Notes: generated by a model not told the origin, from the letters alone. Counted from the stretch's first letter, positions 26,160-35,111 are shown. The stretch is DNA of 64,000 nt from Neorhizobium alkalisoli (GCF_007829835.1 NZ_VIWP01000005.1:372001-436000); one strand, 5' to 3'. Made by a program: numbers and translations.

Positions 26160-26762
26160 TCAGATGGCATGGCTGAGAGCCGGCAGGGTTGATACGCCAA
26201 CGGCATCCGGCTTGGCAAGATAGCGGCGCCAGGCGCTCGGGGTCGTGCCGGTGACGCGGCGGAACAGGCGGGAAAGATGTGCCTGGTCGGAGAGCCCGCA
26301 ATCGAGCGCGATTTCGCAAAGCGGTGCATTGCTGCTGAGCATGCGCTGCTTGGCGAAGTCGATACGCTGCAGGATGATGTAATTGTGCGGCGATGTGCCG
26401 AAGCTCACCTTGAAGGCCGCGGAAAAATAGCTGGTGCTCAGCTTTACCAGCCGCGCCAGTTCATCGAGCGAGATGGAATGCGAGATGTGTTCCTCGATGA
26501 AGAGCTTGATCCGCTTGGCCTGCCAGGGGGCAAGCCCACCGGTCGGCGCACGTTCGGCAACCGGGGCAGCTTCGGTAAAGGTAGCCGGACGCAGCAGCGT
26601 CGATGCCTTGCGGACGAAGTCGATCGTGGCGGCCTCGTCACGTTCGACGGAATTGATGGCGCGAAGAAGCAGGCGCGAGACTTCGCTGGAAGCCTCGCCG
26701 GTCATGAGGCTGATGTCGATGCGGGAAGAATGACTATTGAGAACTGCGGCGCTGGCGGGCAT
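26160..26762 (-). CDS. AraC-family regulator (short)
   Basis: A 200-residue protein with a complete AraC DNA-binding domain in the last 105 residues (IKLFIEEHISHSISLDELARLV, then FKVSFGTSPHNYI and CGLSDQAHLSRLFRRVTGTTPSAWRR). The N-terminal part is only about 90 residues, too short for a normal cupin effector domain. The start at 26762 has AGGAGA at 7 bases. It is divergent from another AraC gene (27034). Confidence 0.85.
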   Translation of the reverse strand: MPASAAVLNSHSSRIDISLMTGEASSEVSRLLLRAINSVERDEAATIDFVRKASTLLRPATFTEAAPVAERAPTGGLAPWQAKRIKLFIEEHISHSISLDELARLVKLSTSYFSAAFKVSFGTSPHNYIILQRIDFAKQRMLSSNAPLCEIALDCGLSDQAHLSRLFRRVTGTTPSAWRRYLAKPDAVGVSTLPALSHAI

Positions 26763-26828
26763 CGTTTATCTCCTGTTGAATGATCAAAGCGTGTTTGCAG
26801 GGAGATAATGAGCGGTTCGCGGTCTTCT

Positions 26829-26847
26829 CGATATTGTACTGATATCG
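26829..26847. promoter_or_regulatory. Palindrome between two divergent AraC genes
   Basis: CGATAT, seven bases, ATATCG: a perfect 6-base inverted repeat in the 271-base gap between the divergent regulators at 26762 and 27034. Candidate shared operator. Confidence 0.35.
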
Positions 26848-27033
26848 TCCTGCTACACCCATCAGGCTGAGCCTCTCATACTTGCGTATAGTTGCCAGGA
26901 CGCCCGAGCATCGCGAGAGAACCTGCATTGCAACAACCCAGGGTGATTTGCCTTGCAGAAGCTCCATGCGCTAAATCTTTCCTCGATTTCCGGCCATCTC
27001 GGGTCGGACCGCGTCGATCAGGGGAGAAGTGGC

Positions 27034-27957
27034 ATGCAGCCCAGTAGCTTCGGCTTTCAACCCGGTAACGGCGCCGGTCGCGATGCCTTCGGATGCCAGC
27101 ATCACGGCTTGGCCGACGATGCGCATATTGCCGGCGGCCATATCGATTTCTTTCGCAAGGGATCACGCGCCGGCGCGCCGGGCCTGGTCGAAACGCCTGC
27201 CTCGGATCGCGGTTTTCTCGCCGGTATCTCGCTTGCCGGCGATCACCATCGGCGGATCTTTTCGCAGCACCATTCCCGCCTTCACGAATTCGATGCGAAC
27301 AGCGTCTACCTGTGGCGCTTCGACGAAGACTACAAGGCAGACCTGCAGGGCAGTTTCGACTTCATCCTGATGGAGGTCTCGACTGCGTCGCTCGACATCA
27401 TGGCTGAAGAAGCCGATGCAAGGGGCGTCACGGAACTGCGGCAGACAGTTGCCGAGGTAGACCCACTCCTTGGCGGGCTGGTCCGCTCGCTGTTTTCGAC
27501 GATGGTGCCGAAGGCCGGCTACAAGGTTGCCCCGCACAATACGCTGCTGGCCGACGAGCTTTGCACGGCCGTCGCAATCCACCTCGTCCATCATTATGGA
27601 AACGGCCGCTTCGGCAGCACGGACCGCCGCCGCCGGCTTTCGGAAAGACAGGAAACCCGCTCCAAGGAAATACTCGACGCATCGCCCTGCGGGACCGGCA
27701 TCGAAACGCTTGCCGGCGAGACCGGCATGTCCGGCCGCGCCTTCATCGAAGCATTCCGCGAAACGGTGGGCATGACGCCGCATCGCTGGGCAACCCGGCG
27801 AATGATCGAGAAGGCCCAGAGCCTGCTCGGAAGAGCCGGCCTGTCGCCGGTTGCGGTCGGCAAGGCCTGCGGTTTTGCCGATCTCATCGAATTCGAGCAG
27901 GCCTTCCGTAATGCGACGGGCCTTGGCCCCGCCGACTGGCAACGCGCCAGCCGGTCC
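27034..27957 (+). CDS. AraC-family regulator
   Basis: A regulator of about 308 residues. The N-terminal sensing domain is about 1-190. The C-terminal AraC-type domain has LAGETGMSGRAFIEAFRETVGMTPHRW and ACGFADLIEFEQAFRNATGLGPADW. The reading frame is open to a TTG at 26953, but the ATG at 27034 has GGGGAG at about 8 bases. The stop codon follows at 27958-27960. Confidence 0.8.
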
Positions 27958-27982
27958 TGAGTTAACTGGCCCTTAAGTTCAC

Positions 27983-28663
27983 TCAGTCGCCTTCCGGCGT
28001 CGCAGTCTTTGCAACGAGCGCAAGCAGCGCGAAAACCGGCGGCACGACGAAGCACCATACCGATGCCTCGATAAAGGCCCCGGCCGACAGGGCACAGCCG
28101 GCGGCGAAAGCCACGACACTCACCAGCATCTTTTTGATCCGGGCGGAGGACGCCGCCTTTTCTTCCGGTTTGCTGCCCGAGACGATTTCGGCGAGATCGA
28201 TCATGATCTGCGTCGTTGTGCCGGTCATCAGCGTCGAGGGCGGGGATTTGCCCAGATGCAGCCGGTGCAGCGCATTCTGGATCGCCATCGCGGTCACCAG
28301 GATCATGCCCATGACGACGGTCGCAAGCGCATTGCCGTCATCGAACGGACCGTGCGTCACCGCAAGAACCGCAGCACCGATCAGCAGAACGAGCTTTGCC
28401 ACCAGCAACGGCCGCAGAACGGGCCAGTTCCGGCTCTGCAGAAATATCCCGGTGAGACGGCTCAGGAAAACGACGAGACAGAAGACCGGCAGAGCCAGAA
28501 TCTTCGCAAGGCCACCGGCCGTGCCGAGCGCGACGGTGGCGCCGAGCGTCACGAAGTTACCAGTGACATGCGCGGTGAAGAGACCTTGCAGCGCCAGAAA
28601 GCCGCTCGTGTCGACATAACCGGCATTGAGGGCAAGCAGCACGGCGAGCGGAATGTTTTTCAT
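27983..28663 (-). CDS. DUF1275 (YoaK-family) membrane protein
   Basis: A 226-residue membrane protein with about six hydrophobic segments and the DUF1275 hallmarks: LNAGYVDTSGFLAL near the N-terminus and GLFTAHVTGNFVTLG. The family's function is unsettled; transport is suspected. AAGGG precedes the ATG. It is convergent with the AraC gene at 27034, and a terminator lies upstream. Confidence 0.85.
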   Translation of the reverse strand: MKNIPLAVLLALNAGYVDTSGFLALQGLFTAHVTGNFVTLGATVALGTAGGLAKILALPVFCLVVFLSRLTGIFLQSRNWPVLRPLLVAKLVLLIGAAVLAVTHGPFDDGNALATVVMGMILVTAMAIQNALHRLHLGKSPPSTLMTGTTTQIMIDLAEIVSGSKPEEKAASSARIKKMLVSVVAFAAGCALSAGAFIEASVWCFVVPPVFALLALVAKTATPEGD

Positions 28664-28717
28664 CGATATGGGCCCTTATCGAGATGGGTATTGCAGCCGA
28701 CAGGACGGCCGAATTGC

Positions 28718-28751
28718 AAAAACCTACCACCGCGTCTGGCGCGGTGGTAGG
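28718..28751 (-). terminator. Rho-independent terminator of the alpha/beta hydrolase gene
   Basis: A perfect 12-pair stem (CCTACCACCGCG/CGCGGTGGTAGG) with a 5-base loop, followed on the minus strand by TTTTT. It lies 38 bases after the hydrolase stop and insulates the downstream DUF1275 gene. Confidence 0.9.
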
Positions 28752-28789
28752 CTTGGGAGGAGGAGCTTAAAGCCCCTTCGCGGGTTCGA

Positions 28790-29767
28790 TCAGGCCTTCA
28801 CGAAAGCCAGCAGATCGGGATTGAGAACATCCGCATGCGTGGTCAGCATGCCGTGCGGATAGCCCGGATAAACCTTGAGCGTGCCGTTCTTGACGAGCTT
28901 GACGGACAGACGGCCCGCATCGTCGATCGGAACGATCTGGTCATCGTCGCCATGCATGACGAGAACCGGAACGGTGATCTTCTTCAGGTCTTCCGTCTGG
29001 TCGGTTTCAGAGAAAGCCTTGATGCCTTCATAATGGGCCTTGGCGCTGCCCATCATGCCCTGACGCCACCAATTCTGGATGACACCCTGGGAAATCTTCG
29101 CACCCGGACGGTTGAAGCCGTAGAACGGGCCGGTCGGCAGGTCGAGGAAGAACTGGGCGCGGTTATCGGCAAGCGCCTTGCGCAGGCCATCGAACACTTC
29201 GATCGGCAGGCCGCCCGGATTGGAGGCGGTCTTGACCATGATCGGCGGAACGGCCGAAACCAGAACGGCCTTGGCGACGCGGCCCTGCGGCTCACCGAAC
29301 TTGGCGACATAACGGGCGACTTCGCCGCCGCCGGTCGAGTGGCCGATATGGACGGCATTCTTCAGGTTGAGGTGCTCGTAGACGGCAGAAGCGTCGGCGG
29401 CGTAATGATCCATGTCATGACCATCCGAAACCTGCGCCGAGCGGCCGTGACCACGGCGGTCATGGGCGATGACGCGATAGCCGTTTGCGAGGAAAAACAG
29501 CATCTGGGCATCCCAGTCGTCGGACGACAGCGGCCAGCCATGATGGAAAACGATCGGCTGTGCGTCCTTCGGACCCCAGTCCTTGTAGAAAATTTCGACG
29601 CCGTCCTTGGTCTTTACAAAGCTCTCGGTCATTTCTGTGTTTCCTTTGGGTTTGGCGGAAGTGGACGCGGCAAAGGCGAAGGATGGGATCGCCGTCGCAG
29701 CCGACAGTGCAGCACCGGCAATCAGCGTATGCCGGCGCGAGAGAGGAATGTTGAACTCGTCTGACAT
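28790..29767 (-). CDS. Tat-exported alpha/beta hydrolase (non-heme chloroperoxidase/arylesterase type)
   Basis: A 325-residue serine hydrolase. The N-terminus has a twin-arginine export signal (SRRHTLIAGAAL, cleavage near FAFAAS). The catalytic triad is visible as Ser144 in GHSTGGG, Asp275/276 in MHGDDDQIVP and His305 in GYPHGM; the oxyanion loop is FHHGWPLSSDDW. It is close to the cofactor-free haloperoxidase/esterase group, which hydrolyses esters and can form peracids. Its own terminator follows. Palindromic sites upstream and two AraC genes nearby suggest induced expression. Confidence 0.88.
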   Translation of the reverse strand: MSDEFNIPLSRRHTLIAGAALSAATAIPSFAFAASTSAKPKGNTEMTESFVKTKDGVEIFYKDWGPKDAQPIVFHHGWPLSSDDWDAQMLFFLANGYRVIAHDRRGHGRSAQVSDGHDMDHYAADASAVYEHLNLKNAVHIGHSTGGGEVARYVAKFGEPQGRVAKAVLVSAVPPIMVKTASNPGGLPIEVFDGLRKALADNRAQFFLDLPTGPFYGFNRPGAKISQGVIQNWWRQGMMGSAKAHYEGIKAFSETDQTEDLKKITVPVLVMHGDDDQIVPIDDAGRLSVKLVKNGTLKVYPGYPHGMLTTHADVLNPDLLAFVKA

Positions 29768-29998
29768 GGTTGCCCCCGATGAAAGAACGGTCGCCCGGGT
29801 CGGGCTGTCTTGGGGCTAAAGACGTAAGGAGATCGTCGGCAAACTTCTTGTTCGATCTTGCCGCGTTTTGGACGTTTGAGACCTTTTGCGATCACCGATC
29901 AAACAAAGGCAGGAACGTAAGGGAATACTTACGCGAAACAGGCGGACGCAAAAAGCCCTCCACGCGCTTTGCGAGGATCAGGATAAGGCAAAACGGCT
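29768..29998. promoter_or_regulatory. Upstream region of the hydrolase gene with CGTAAG sites
   Basis: CGTAAG-GGAATA-CTTACG at 29916-29933 is a perfect 6-base inverted repeat. A further half-site CGTAAGGA lies near 29823. No gene is seen in this gap. Candidate operator for the hydrolase. Confidence 0.35.
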
Positions 29999-30877
29999 TT
30001 ACTGCAGGCGGTTAAGACGCCGCCAATTGCCCGGCGGTTCGCCGGCAATATCGGAAAAGACGCGGGTCATATGGCTCTGGTCGGCAAAACCGCAGGCGAC
30101 GGCAACTTCGGCGATCGGCATCTGCGACAGGAGCAGATCCTTGGCCCGCGCGACCCGATATTCGAGTAGCCATCGATAGGGCGTGCGCCCGAAAGTCGCC
30201 CGGAAAGCCTTGATGAAATAGCTGCGCGAAAGATCACATTTCTCGGCAAGCTGGGCGATCGAGAAATCGACATTGATATGGGCGGCGAGAAACTCGGTCG
30301 CCCGCTTTTCCTGCCACGGCGCAAGCACGCCCTTGCGCGGCCCGGAAAGATAGATCCCGCCATAGGTCTGGGTCAGGTGCGTGAGGATTGCCAGCGTCAC
30401 CTGTTCGAGAAAGAGGCGGCTGCTGGCATTCGGATCATCGAGCGCCGGCAACAGGGCCTGGGTCAACCCCAGCACCACATCGTCCCGCGTGCCGGCCGGG
30501 CAATTCAGGCCGGTAAACTCCGGCCGGCCGATCTCCAGCGCAAAGGCACGGATATGCGCAAACGGGATCTGGAAACGGACATTGTCGAAGGCCGAAAGAT
30601 GCTGGCACTGCCATTCTTCGCGAAGATCGGTAATCGCCAGCGCACCGCGGGTATGACCACCGTCATAAACGAGATTGCCGCCCCGCCACAGACGATGATG
30701 CCGCATGTCGGCCAATTGGGTGATGACGTAAAAGGCTTCGTCCGGCGCATTCGGCGGCGCGATCGGCAGATCCTCGCGCTCCGACCGCATGCGGGTCACC
30801 GTGATCGCGGACATCCGTACGGACGAGATATGTGGCCCGACCGGACGTTCTGCAAAATCTGAAGAGGACATGTCCAT
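29999..30877 (-). CDS. AraC-family regulator
   Basis: A protein of about 292 residues. The N-terminal half is a sensing domain. The C-terminal AraC domain reads FSIAQLAEKCDLSRSYFIKAF, then FGRTPYRWLLEYR and ACGFADQSHMTRVF. The start is uncertain: GTG 30895, ATG 30877 and ATG 30871 are all in frame. Possibly a regulator of the neighbouring Tat-exported hydrolase. The same domain layout appears in the next gene (30992), suggesting an old duplication. Confidence 0.82.
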   Translation of the reverse strand: MDMSSSDFAERPVGPHISSVRMSAITVTRMRSEREDLPIAPPNAPDEAFYVITQLADMRHHRLWRGGNLVYDGGHTRGALAITDLREEWQCQHLSAFDNVRFQIPFAHIRAFALEIGRPEFTGLNCPAGTRDDVVLGLTQALLPALDDPNASSRLFLEQVTLAILTHLTQTYGGIYLSGPRKGVLAPWQEKRATEFLAAHINVDFSIAQLAEKCDLSRSYFIKAFRATFGRTPYRWLLEYRVARAKDLLLSQMPIAEVAVACGFADQSHMTRVFSDIAGEPPGNWRRLNRLQ

Positions 30878-30991
30878 GAGCACGGTCTCTAACACGTTCG
30901 AACAAGGCCAGCACCGGGACTATAGAACGGCCAATGGTAAAATGCACCGGATTTTTTTCGCAAAGTGCACAAGCTGCTATGAAGGCGGGGA

Positions 30992-31906
30992 CTATTGAAG
31001 ATGGACAGCCCGCCAGGCCGCCGGGGTCATTCCGGTCTCGCGGGAAAAGACCTTGGTAAAATGGCTCTGGTCGGTAAATCCGCAGCGATCGGCAATCAAC
31101 GGCAAGGCCAGCCGGCGCGAACGCAAAAAATCCTTGGCCTGATCGATCCGCATCCGGGTCAGCCATTGATAGGGTGTGAGCCCCGTCGCGCGCTTGAACT
31201 GCTCGGAGAAGTGATTGGCCGAGAGGCCGGCCGCCGCCGCGATCTCGGCGACGGAAATATCGCCCGCCATATTGGCAAGCATGAATTCCTTGGCGCTCTT
31301 TTCCTGCTGGATCGACAGGGCGCTGTCCGACACGCCATTGCGCATCGTCTCGTCACCATAATCGTGCAGAAGATGGGCGCAGACGGCCAGCGCGATATGG
31401 CGCAGAAGCGATGGCGGGCTGGCCGACGGCGCATCGAACAGAGGCGCCATCGCCATGCCGAGATTGCCCATGACCTCGTCCGGCCAGGCGCGACGACAGC
31501 GCAGGCGGTTCGGCCGCGTCAGAAGCGACATGTCCGCCACCTCGTCCAGCAACTGCCGCGGCAGCACGAAGCCAAGCGCCTTCAGCGAGCTGTAAAGCGT
31601 GATGCAGGCACCGTCCTGCATGTCGACCAGGCAGACGGAGCCGCGCTCATAGCGACGAAGCGGCGTCTCGGTTCCATCCGCCAGCGTGTCGGAATGGACC
31701 GTATCCTCGACATAAAGCATCAGGAAATAGGCCGGCTGGGCGGGAAGCTCGACACGAAAGACATCGCCATCTACGACATCACGCGTGATCCGGGTTACCG
31801 AAAACGGGGCGGAGCGAACCGGGATCGTCGTCAGACAGTCGGCCTGAGGCGTACCGAAATACCGCCCCACCGCGCCCGCTTCCGGGCAAATCGACTCCAA
31901 AGACAC
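30992..31906 (-). CDS. AraC-family regulator
   Basis: A 304-residue protein with a cupin-like N-terminal domain (AraC-binding-like, FRVELPAQPAYFLMLYVED) and a C-terminal AraC DNA-binding domain (ISVAEIAAAAGLSANHFSEQF, then RCGFTDQSHFTKVFSRETGMTP). It starts at GTG 31906, or more likely at TTG 31900, which has GGGAGG at 5-6 bases. It lies about 115 bases upstream of a paralogue reading the same way. The target is unknown. Confidence 0.82.
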   Translation of the reverse strand: MSLESICPEAGAVGRYFGTPQADCLTTIPVRSAPFSVTRITRDVVDGDVFRVELPAQPAYFLMLYVEDTVHSDTLADGTETPLRRYERGSVCLVDMQDGACITLYSSLKALGFVLPRQLLDEVADMSLLTRPNRLRCRRAWPDEVMGNLGMAMAPLFDAPSASPPSLLRHIALAVCAHLLHDYGDETMRNGVSDSALSIQQEKSAKEFMLANMAGDISVAEIAAAAGLSANHFSEQFKRATGLTPYQWLTRMRIDQAKDFLRSRRLALPLIADRCGFTDQSHFTKVFSRETGMTPAAWRAVHLQ

Positions 31907-32255
31907 CTCCCAGCTGGCATGCCTGATTGCATTTCAATGGTCGCAGTCAAAGCCGGGCCCTGCCCGCACCATAGTTCAGCCGGCATGGGCACGCAATGCC
32001 GGGGCAGTTTGCACAAGGCGCGATGCGCGAGGATCTGGCACCGGCGCGGAAGTCTTTCAGCTGCGGCAACCCTACCCGATTGCAAGGGCGCCTTTCTTGT
32101 AGGAAAGCGCAGTTTCTCGGGCTGTCTGGCCCAAGGCCGTTGCGAAACCTCGGCAGCCGCGCAGGATCACAAGATTGTTCTCGCCCATCATCAGAGCTTG
32201 CACTTGCAAACCCAAAGTGCTGAGTGACACTCCTATTCTTCCCCCGGAGGTCATC
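31907..32255. other. Intergenic region between an AraC gene and selD
   Basis: About 350 bases between divergent genes. Reading frames present on both strands are shadows without ribosome sites. I see no riboswitch or clear terminator. The selD promoter should lie here. Confidence 0.4.
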
Positions 32256-33305
32256 ATGGATATGTCCGTTCCCCGCCTGACAGAACTCGCCCATGGCGGC
32301 GGCTGCGGCTGCAAGCTCGCCCCTGCCGTTCTGCAATCCTTGCTCGCCGGCCAGCCAGCCGCCCAACCTTTCGCCCAGCTTCTGGTCGGCAATGAAATGG
32401 CCGACGATGCGGCGGTCTGGCAGGTGGACGAGAATACCTGCATCATCGCCACCACCGATTTCTTCATGCCGATGGTCGACGACCCTTACGATTTCGGCCG
32501 TATCGCCGCGACCAACGCCATTTCCGACATCTATGCCATGGGCGGAAAGCCGATCCTGGCGCTCGCCATTCTCGGCATGCCGATCAACAAGCTCGCGCCG
32601 GAAAAGATCGCCAAGGTTCTGGAAGGCGGCGCCTCGGTCTGCGCCGAGGCCGGCATTCCCGTCGCCGGCGGCCATTCGATCGATTCCGTCGAGCCGATCT
32701 ACGGTCTTGCGGTCATCGGCATCTGTCGCCCCGAACAGGTCCGCCGTAATGGCGGCGCAAGACCCGGCGACGCGCTGATCCTGACCAAGGGCCTCGGCAT
32801 CGGCATCTATTCCTCGGCGATCAAGAAAAATGCCCTGCCGGACGGCGCTTACGAGGAAATGGTTGCCTCGACGACGCTTCTCAACAAGGTCGGCACCGAG
32901 CTTTCCGCCGATCCGGACGTGCATGCCCTGACCGACGTTACCGGTTTCGGCATTTTGGGCCATGGTCTCGAAATGGCCCGCGCGTCAAACCTCTCGCTGG
33001 AACTCTCGCTTACCGCCCTGCCCTTTCTCACCCATGCGGAAACCCTGGCCGAACAGAATTTCATCACCGGCGCCTCGCACCGCAACTGGGCAAGTTATGG
33101 CGCGGATATCGCATTGCCGGAAAACATGCCGGAATGGCAGAAAATGCTGCTCGCCGACCCGCAGACCTCCGGCGGCCTGCTCGTCGCCTGCGCACCTGAG
33201 AAGTCGGAAGCGCTGGTCGAAAAGATCCGCGCGGCCGGTTATCCGCTCGCGACCGTGATCGGCAAGGCAAAGGAAGGACAGGCAGGGATCGTCGTGGTCG
33301 GTTGA
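32256..33305 (+). CDS. selD: Selenide, water dikinase (selenophosphate synthase) SelD
   Basis: A 349-residue SelD, making selenophosphate from selenide and ATP for selenocysteine (and possibly selenouridine) synthesis. The catalytic Cys17 and Lys20 are seen in HGGGCGCKL; this member uses Cys, not Sec. Other motifs are GNEMADDAAVW, TTDFFMPMVDDP, AGGHSIDS and DPQTSGGLL. The frame is open further upstream, but the ATG at 32256 has a strong GGAGG at 5 bases. It lies on the opposite strand about 2 kb from the sel/fdo operon that consumes its product. Confidence 0.95.
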   Translation: MDMSVPRLTELAHGGGCGCKLAPAVLQSLLAGQPAAQPFAQLLVGNEMADDAAVWQVDENTCIIATTDFFMPMVDDPYDFGRIAATNAISDIYAMGGKPILALAILGMPINKLAPEKIAKVLEGGASVCAEAGIPVAGGHSIDSVEPIYGLAVIGICRPEQVRRNGGARPGDALILTKGLGIGIYSSAIKKNALPDGAYEEMVASTTLLNKVGTELSADPDVHALTDVTGFGILGHGLEMARASNLSLELSLTALPFLTHAETLAEQNFITGASHRNWASYGADIALPENMPEWQKMLLADPQTSGGLLVACAPEKSEALVEKIRAAGYPLATVIGKAKEGQAGIVVVG

Positions 33306-33346
33306 ACGGAAAGGCGCTCTGATGAGCTTTTGCCCTCGATGCACCG

Positions 33347-33371
33347 GGAACAACCCCAGTTTGTGATCGTT
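33347..33371 (+). promoter_or_regulatory. EcfG (RpoE2)-type general stress promoter
   Basis: GGAAC (33347-33351), 16 bases, then CGTT (33368-33371). This matches the alphaproteobacterial general stress sigma factor consensus GGAAC-N16/17-CGTT exactly, and lies 24 bases upstream of the start of the small secreted protein gene. Confidence 0.75.
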
Positions 33372-33395
33372 ATCGGCTGAAAAGAGGAGCATGTC

Positions 33396-33776
33396 ATGCG
33401 CCATTTTCCATCCCGCTTTTCGATTACGATCTCATCCGCGGTGATCGCGGCTTCGCTCTGCAGCCTGGCGGTTTCCGCCGCCGGACCTGCGCTTGCCCAG
33501 ACACCGGCATCGACAAAGCAGAACTGCCAGGCCGCCCAGACGAATGCGGCGGCGAACAAGGCAGAGCCCGCGACCCAGCCGGACAGGACGAGCGCCGATG
33601 GCACGGCACCCGGCAATGCGGGCTCGACCGGTTGGACCGGCGGAACGGGCGGCGCCCATATCGGCACCAACCCGCAGGGCGCCACGGAGCATTCCACGAC
33701 CTGGCAGCCGCCAACGGCGCGCGGCCTTGATCTGGCGCTGGAACTGCCCGCCTCGGCCCCGCCTCCCTCCTGCTGA
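33396..33776 (+). CDS. Small secreted protein under stress promoter
   Basis: A 126-residue protein with a clear signal peptide (about 1-35, ending AGPALAQ). The mature part is Ala/Thr/Gly-rich and low in hydrophobic residues, with GSTGWTGGTGGAHIGTNPQGA as a central Gly-rich block. I recall similar small proteins in other Rhizobiaceae but no function. GAGGAG before the ATG and the perfect EcfG-type promoter suggest periplasmic or surface expression during general stress or stationary phase. Confidence 0.78.
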   Translation: MRHFPSRFSITISSAVIAASLCSLAVSAAGPALAQTPASTKQNCQAAQTNAAANKAEPATQPDRTSADGTAPGNAGSTGWTGGTGGAHIGTNPQGATEHSTTWQPPTARGLDLALELPASAPPPSC

Positions 33777-33830
33777 TCAAATTTGTGATCGTCGATCATT
33801 TTCCGGTTCTAAAAGCGGCAAAGCGAATGT

Positions 33831-33850
33831 AATCCGGACGGATTAATCCG
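33831..33850. promoter_or_regulatory. Palindromic site upstream of the transglutaminase-like gene
   Basis: AATCCGGACGGATTAATCCG holds three alternating ATCCG/CGGAT half-sites. CGGATTAATCCG (33839-33850) is a perfect 12-base palindrome, 26 bases before the start codon. Candidate operator. Confidence 0.4.
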
Positions 33851-33875
33851 AGCCTGCATTTTAGGAGCCTGCACC

Positions 33876-34946
33876 ATGTTCAACCGTCGCCAATTCCTCA
33901 CGACCGCCGCCACTGCCACCCTGGCAACGACCTGTCTTTCACAGGGCATTCGAGCGGCGCGAGCGGACGGCACCGCGGCAGGCACGGCAGGATGGCGCAG
34001 CTTCGATGTCACGACCAAGGTCGACCTGCAGCGCAGCGAAGGCCGCGCCGATCTCTGGCTTCCGCTGATCCAGTCGGCCGGCGAATACCAGAAGGCAGAA
34101 GCACCGCGTTTCGTTTCCGCCGACGCCGATATCAAGATCGAGATCGACGCTGCCTCCGGCGCGAACATCGCCCATGTCACCTGGTCCGATCAGGCCCAGC
34201 GCGTGGTGGAAGTCACCCAGCGCGTCATGACCCGCAATCGCGATCCCAAAATCATCGTCACTGCCACGCCGGAAGAACTGGCCCACGAACTCAAGGGCAC
34301 GCCGAGCATGCCGATCGACGGCATCGTCAAGGACACGGCGATGAAAATCGTCGCCGGCCGCGACAAGCCGGAAGACAAGGTGCGCGCTATCTATGATTGG
34401 GTGATCGACAACACGTTCCGCGACGCCAAGGTCGCCGGCTGCGGCGTCGGCAATGTCAAGGACATGCTAGAAAGCGGTTATTTCGGCGGCAAATGCGCCG
34501 ATATTTCCAGCCTCTTCGTGGCGCTTGCCCGCTCTGCCGGCCTGCCCTCGCGTGACGTCTTCGGCATCCGCGTTGCCGATAGTGCCGATTTCAAGAGCCT
34601 CGGCCGCTCCGGCGATATCACCAAGGCCCAGCACTGCCGCGCCGAGGTCTATCTCGAAGGCAAGGGCTGGATGGCCGTCGACCCGGCCGACGTCCGCAAG
34701 GTCGTGCTGGAGGAAAACCTTGCCCTCGACAATGATGCGGTCAAGGCTTTCCGCGAAAAGGCCTATGGCAACTGGGAAATGAACTGGGTCGGTTACAATT
34801 CGGCCCGCGACCTCACCCTGCCCGGCGGCACACTCTCCCAGGGCTTTCTGATGTACCCGGCTGCAATGACCTCGCGCGGCGAACTGGACTGCCTCAACCC
34901 GCAGACCTTTGCTTATGCGATTTCGTCGAAGGAAGTGACGGCCTGA
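33876..34946 (+). CDS. Tat-exported transglutaminase-like cysteine protease
   Basis: A 356-residue protein with a twin-arginine signal (MFNRRQFLTTAATATLATTC). The transglutaminase-like catalytic triad is seen as Cys207 (GGKCADISSLF), His253 (AQHCRAEVYL) and Asp269 (VDPADVRK). Such proteins act in the periplasm as peptidases, amidases or cross-linkers; the substrate is unknown. A palindromic site lies just upstream of the start codon. A RIME element follows its stop. Confidence 0.85.
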   Translation: MFNRRQFLTTAATATLATTCLSQGIRAARADGTAAGTAGWRSFDVTTKVDLQRSEGRADLWLPLIQSAGEYQKAEAPRFVSADADIKIEIDAASGANIAHVTWSDQAQRVVEVTQRVMTRNRDPKIIVTATPEELAHELKGTPSMPIDGIVKDTAMKIVAGRDKPEDKVRAIYDWVIDNTFRDAKVAGCGVGNVKDMLESGYFGGKCADISSLFVALARSAGLPSRDVFGIRVADSADFKSLGRSGDITKAQHCRAEVYLEGKGWMAVDPADVRKVVLEENLALDNDAVKAFREKAYGNWEMNWVGYNSARDLTLPGGTLSQGFLMYPAAMTSRGELDCLNPQTFAYAISSKEVTA

Positions 34947-34960
34947 TCAGAGGGCTGCAT

Positions 34961-35097
34961 TTGCCCCTCACCCTAGCCCTCTCCCCGTTTAGACGGGGAG
35001 AGGGGACTTGCCCCGATTGAGGCAGGGAGGGTGCCGCGCGTTTCCTTCTCCCCGTCAGAACGGGGAGAAGGTGCCGGCAGGCGGATGAGGGGCAAAG
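34961..35097. repeat. RIME-like intergenic palindromic element (copy 2)
   Basis: Bounded by TTTGCCCCTCA (34961-34971) and TGAGGGGCAAA (35087-35097). The inner hairpins are CCCTCTCCCCGT/ACGGGGAGAGGG and CCTTCTCCCCGT/ACGGGGAGAAGG. The hairpin order is the reverse of copy 1 (13143-13284), so the two copies lie in opposite orientation. It sits between two convergent genes and may act as a bidirectional transcript end. Confidence 0.8.
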
Positions 35098-35111
35098 CCC
35101 CCCCAAAAAAC

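Noticed and set aside
24739..26319. Long N-terminal extension of the MFS transporter (start at 26319)
   Set aside because: The extra 125 residues have no membrane or domain character. A good start with a ribosome site lies directly before the first helix at 25944.
31947..32963. Leftward 338-codon frame over the selD start region
   Set aside because: Mostly antisense to selD, which has complete catalytic motifs. No ribosome site or recognisable domain.
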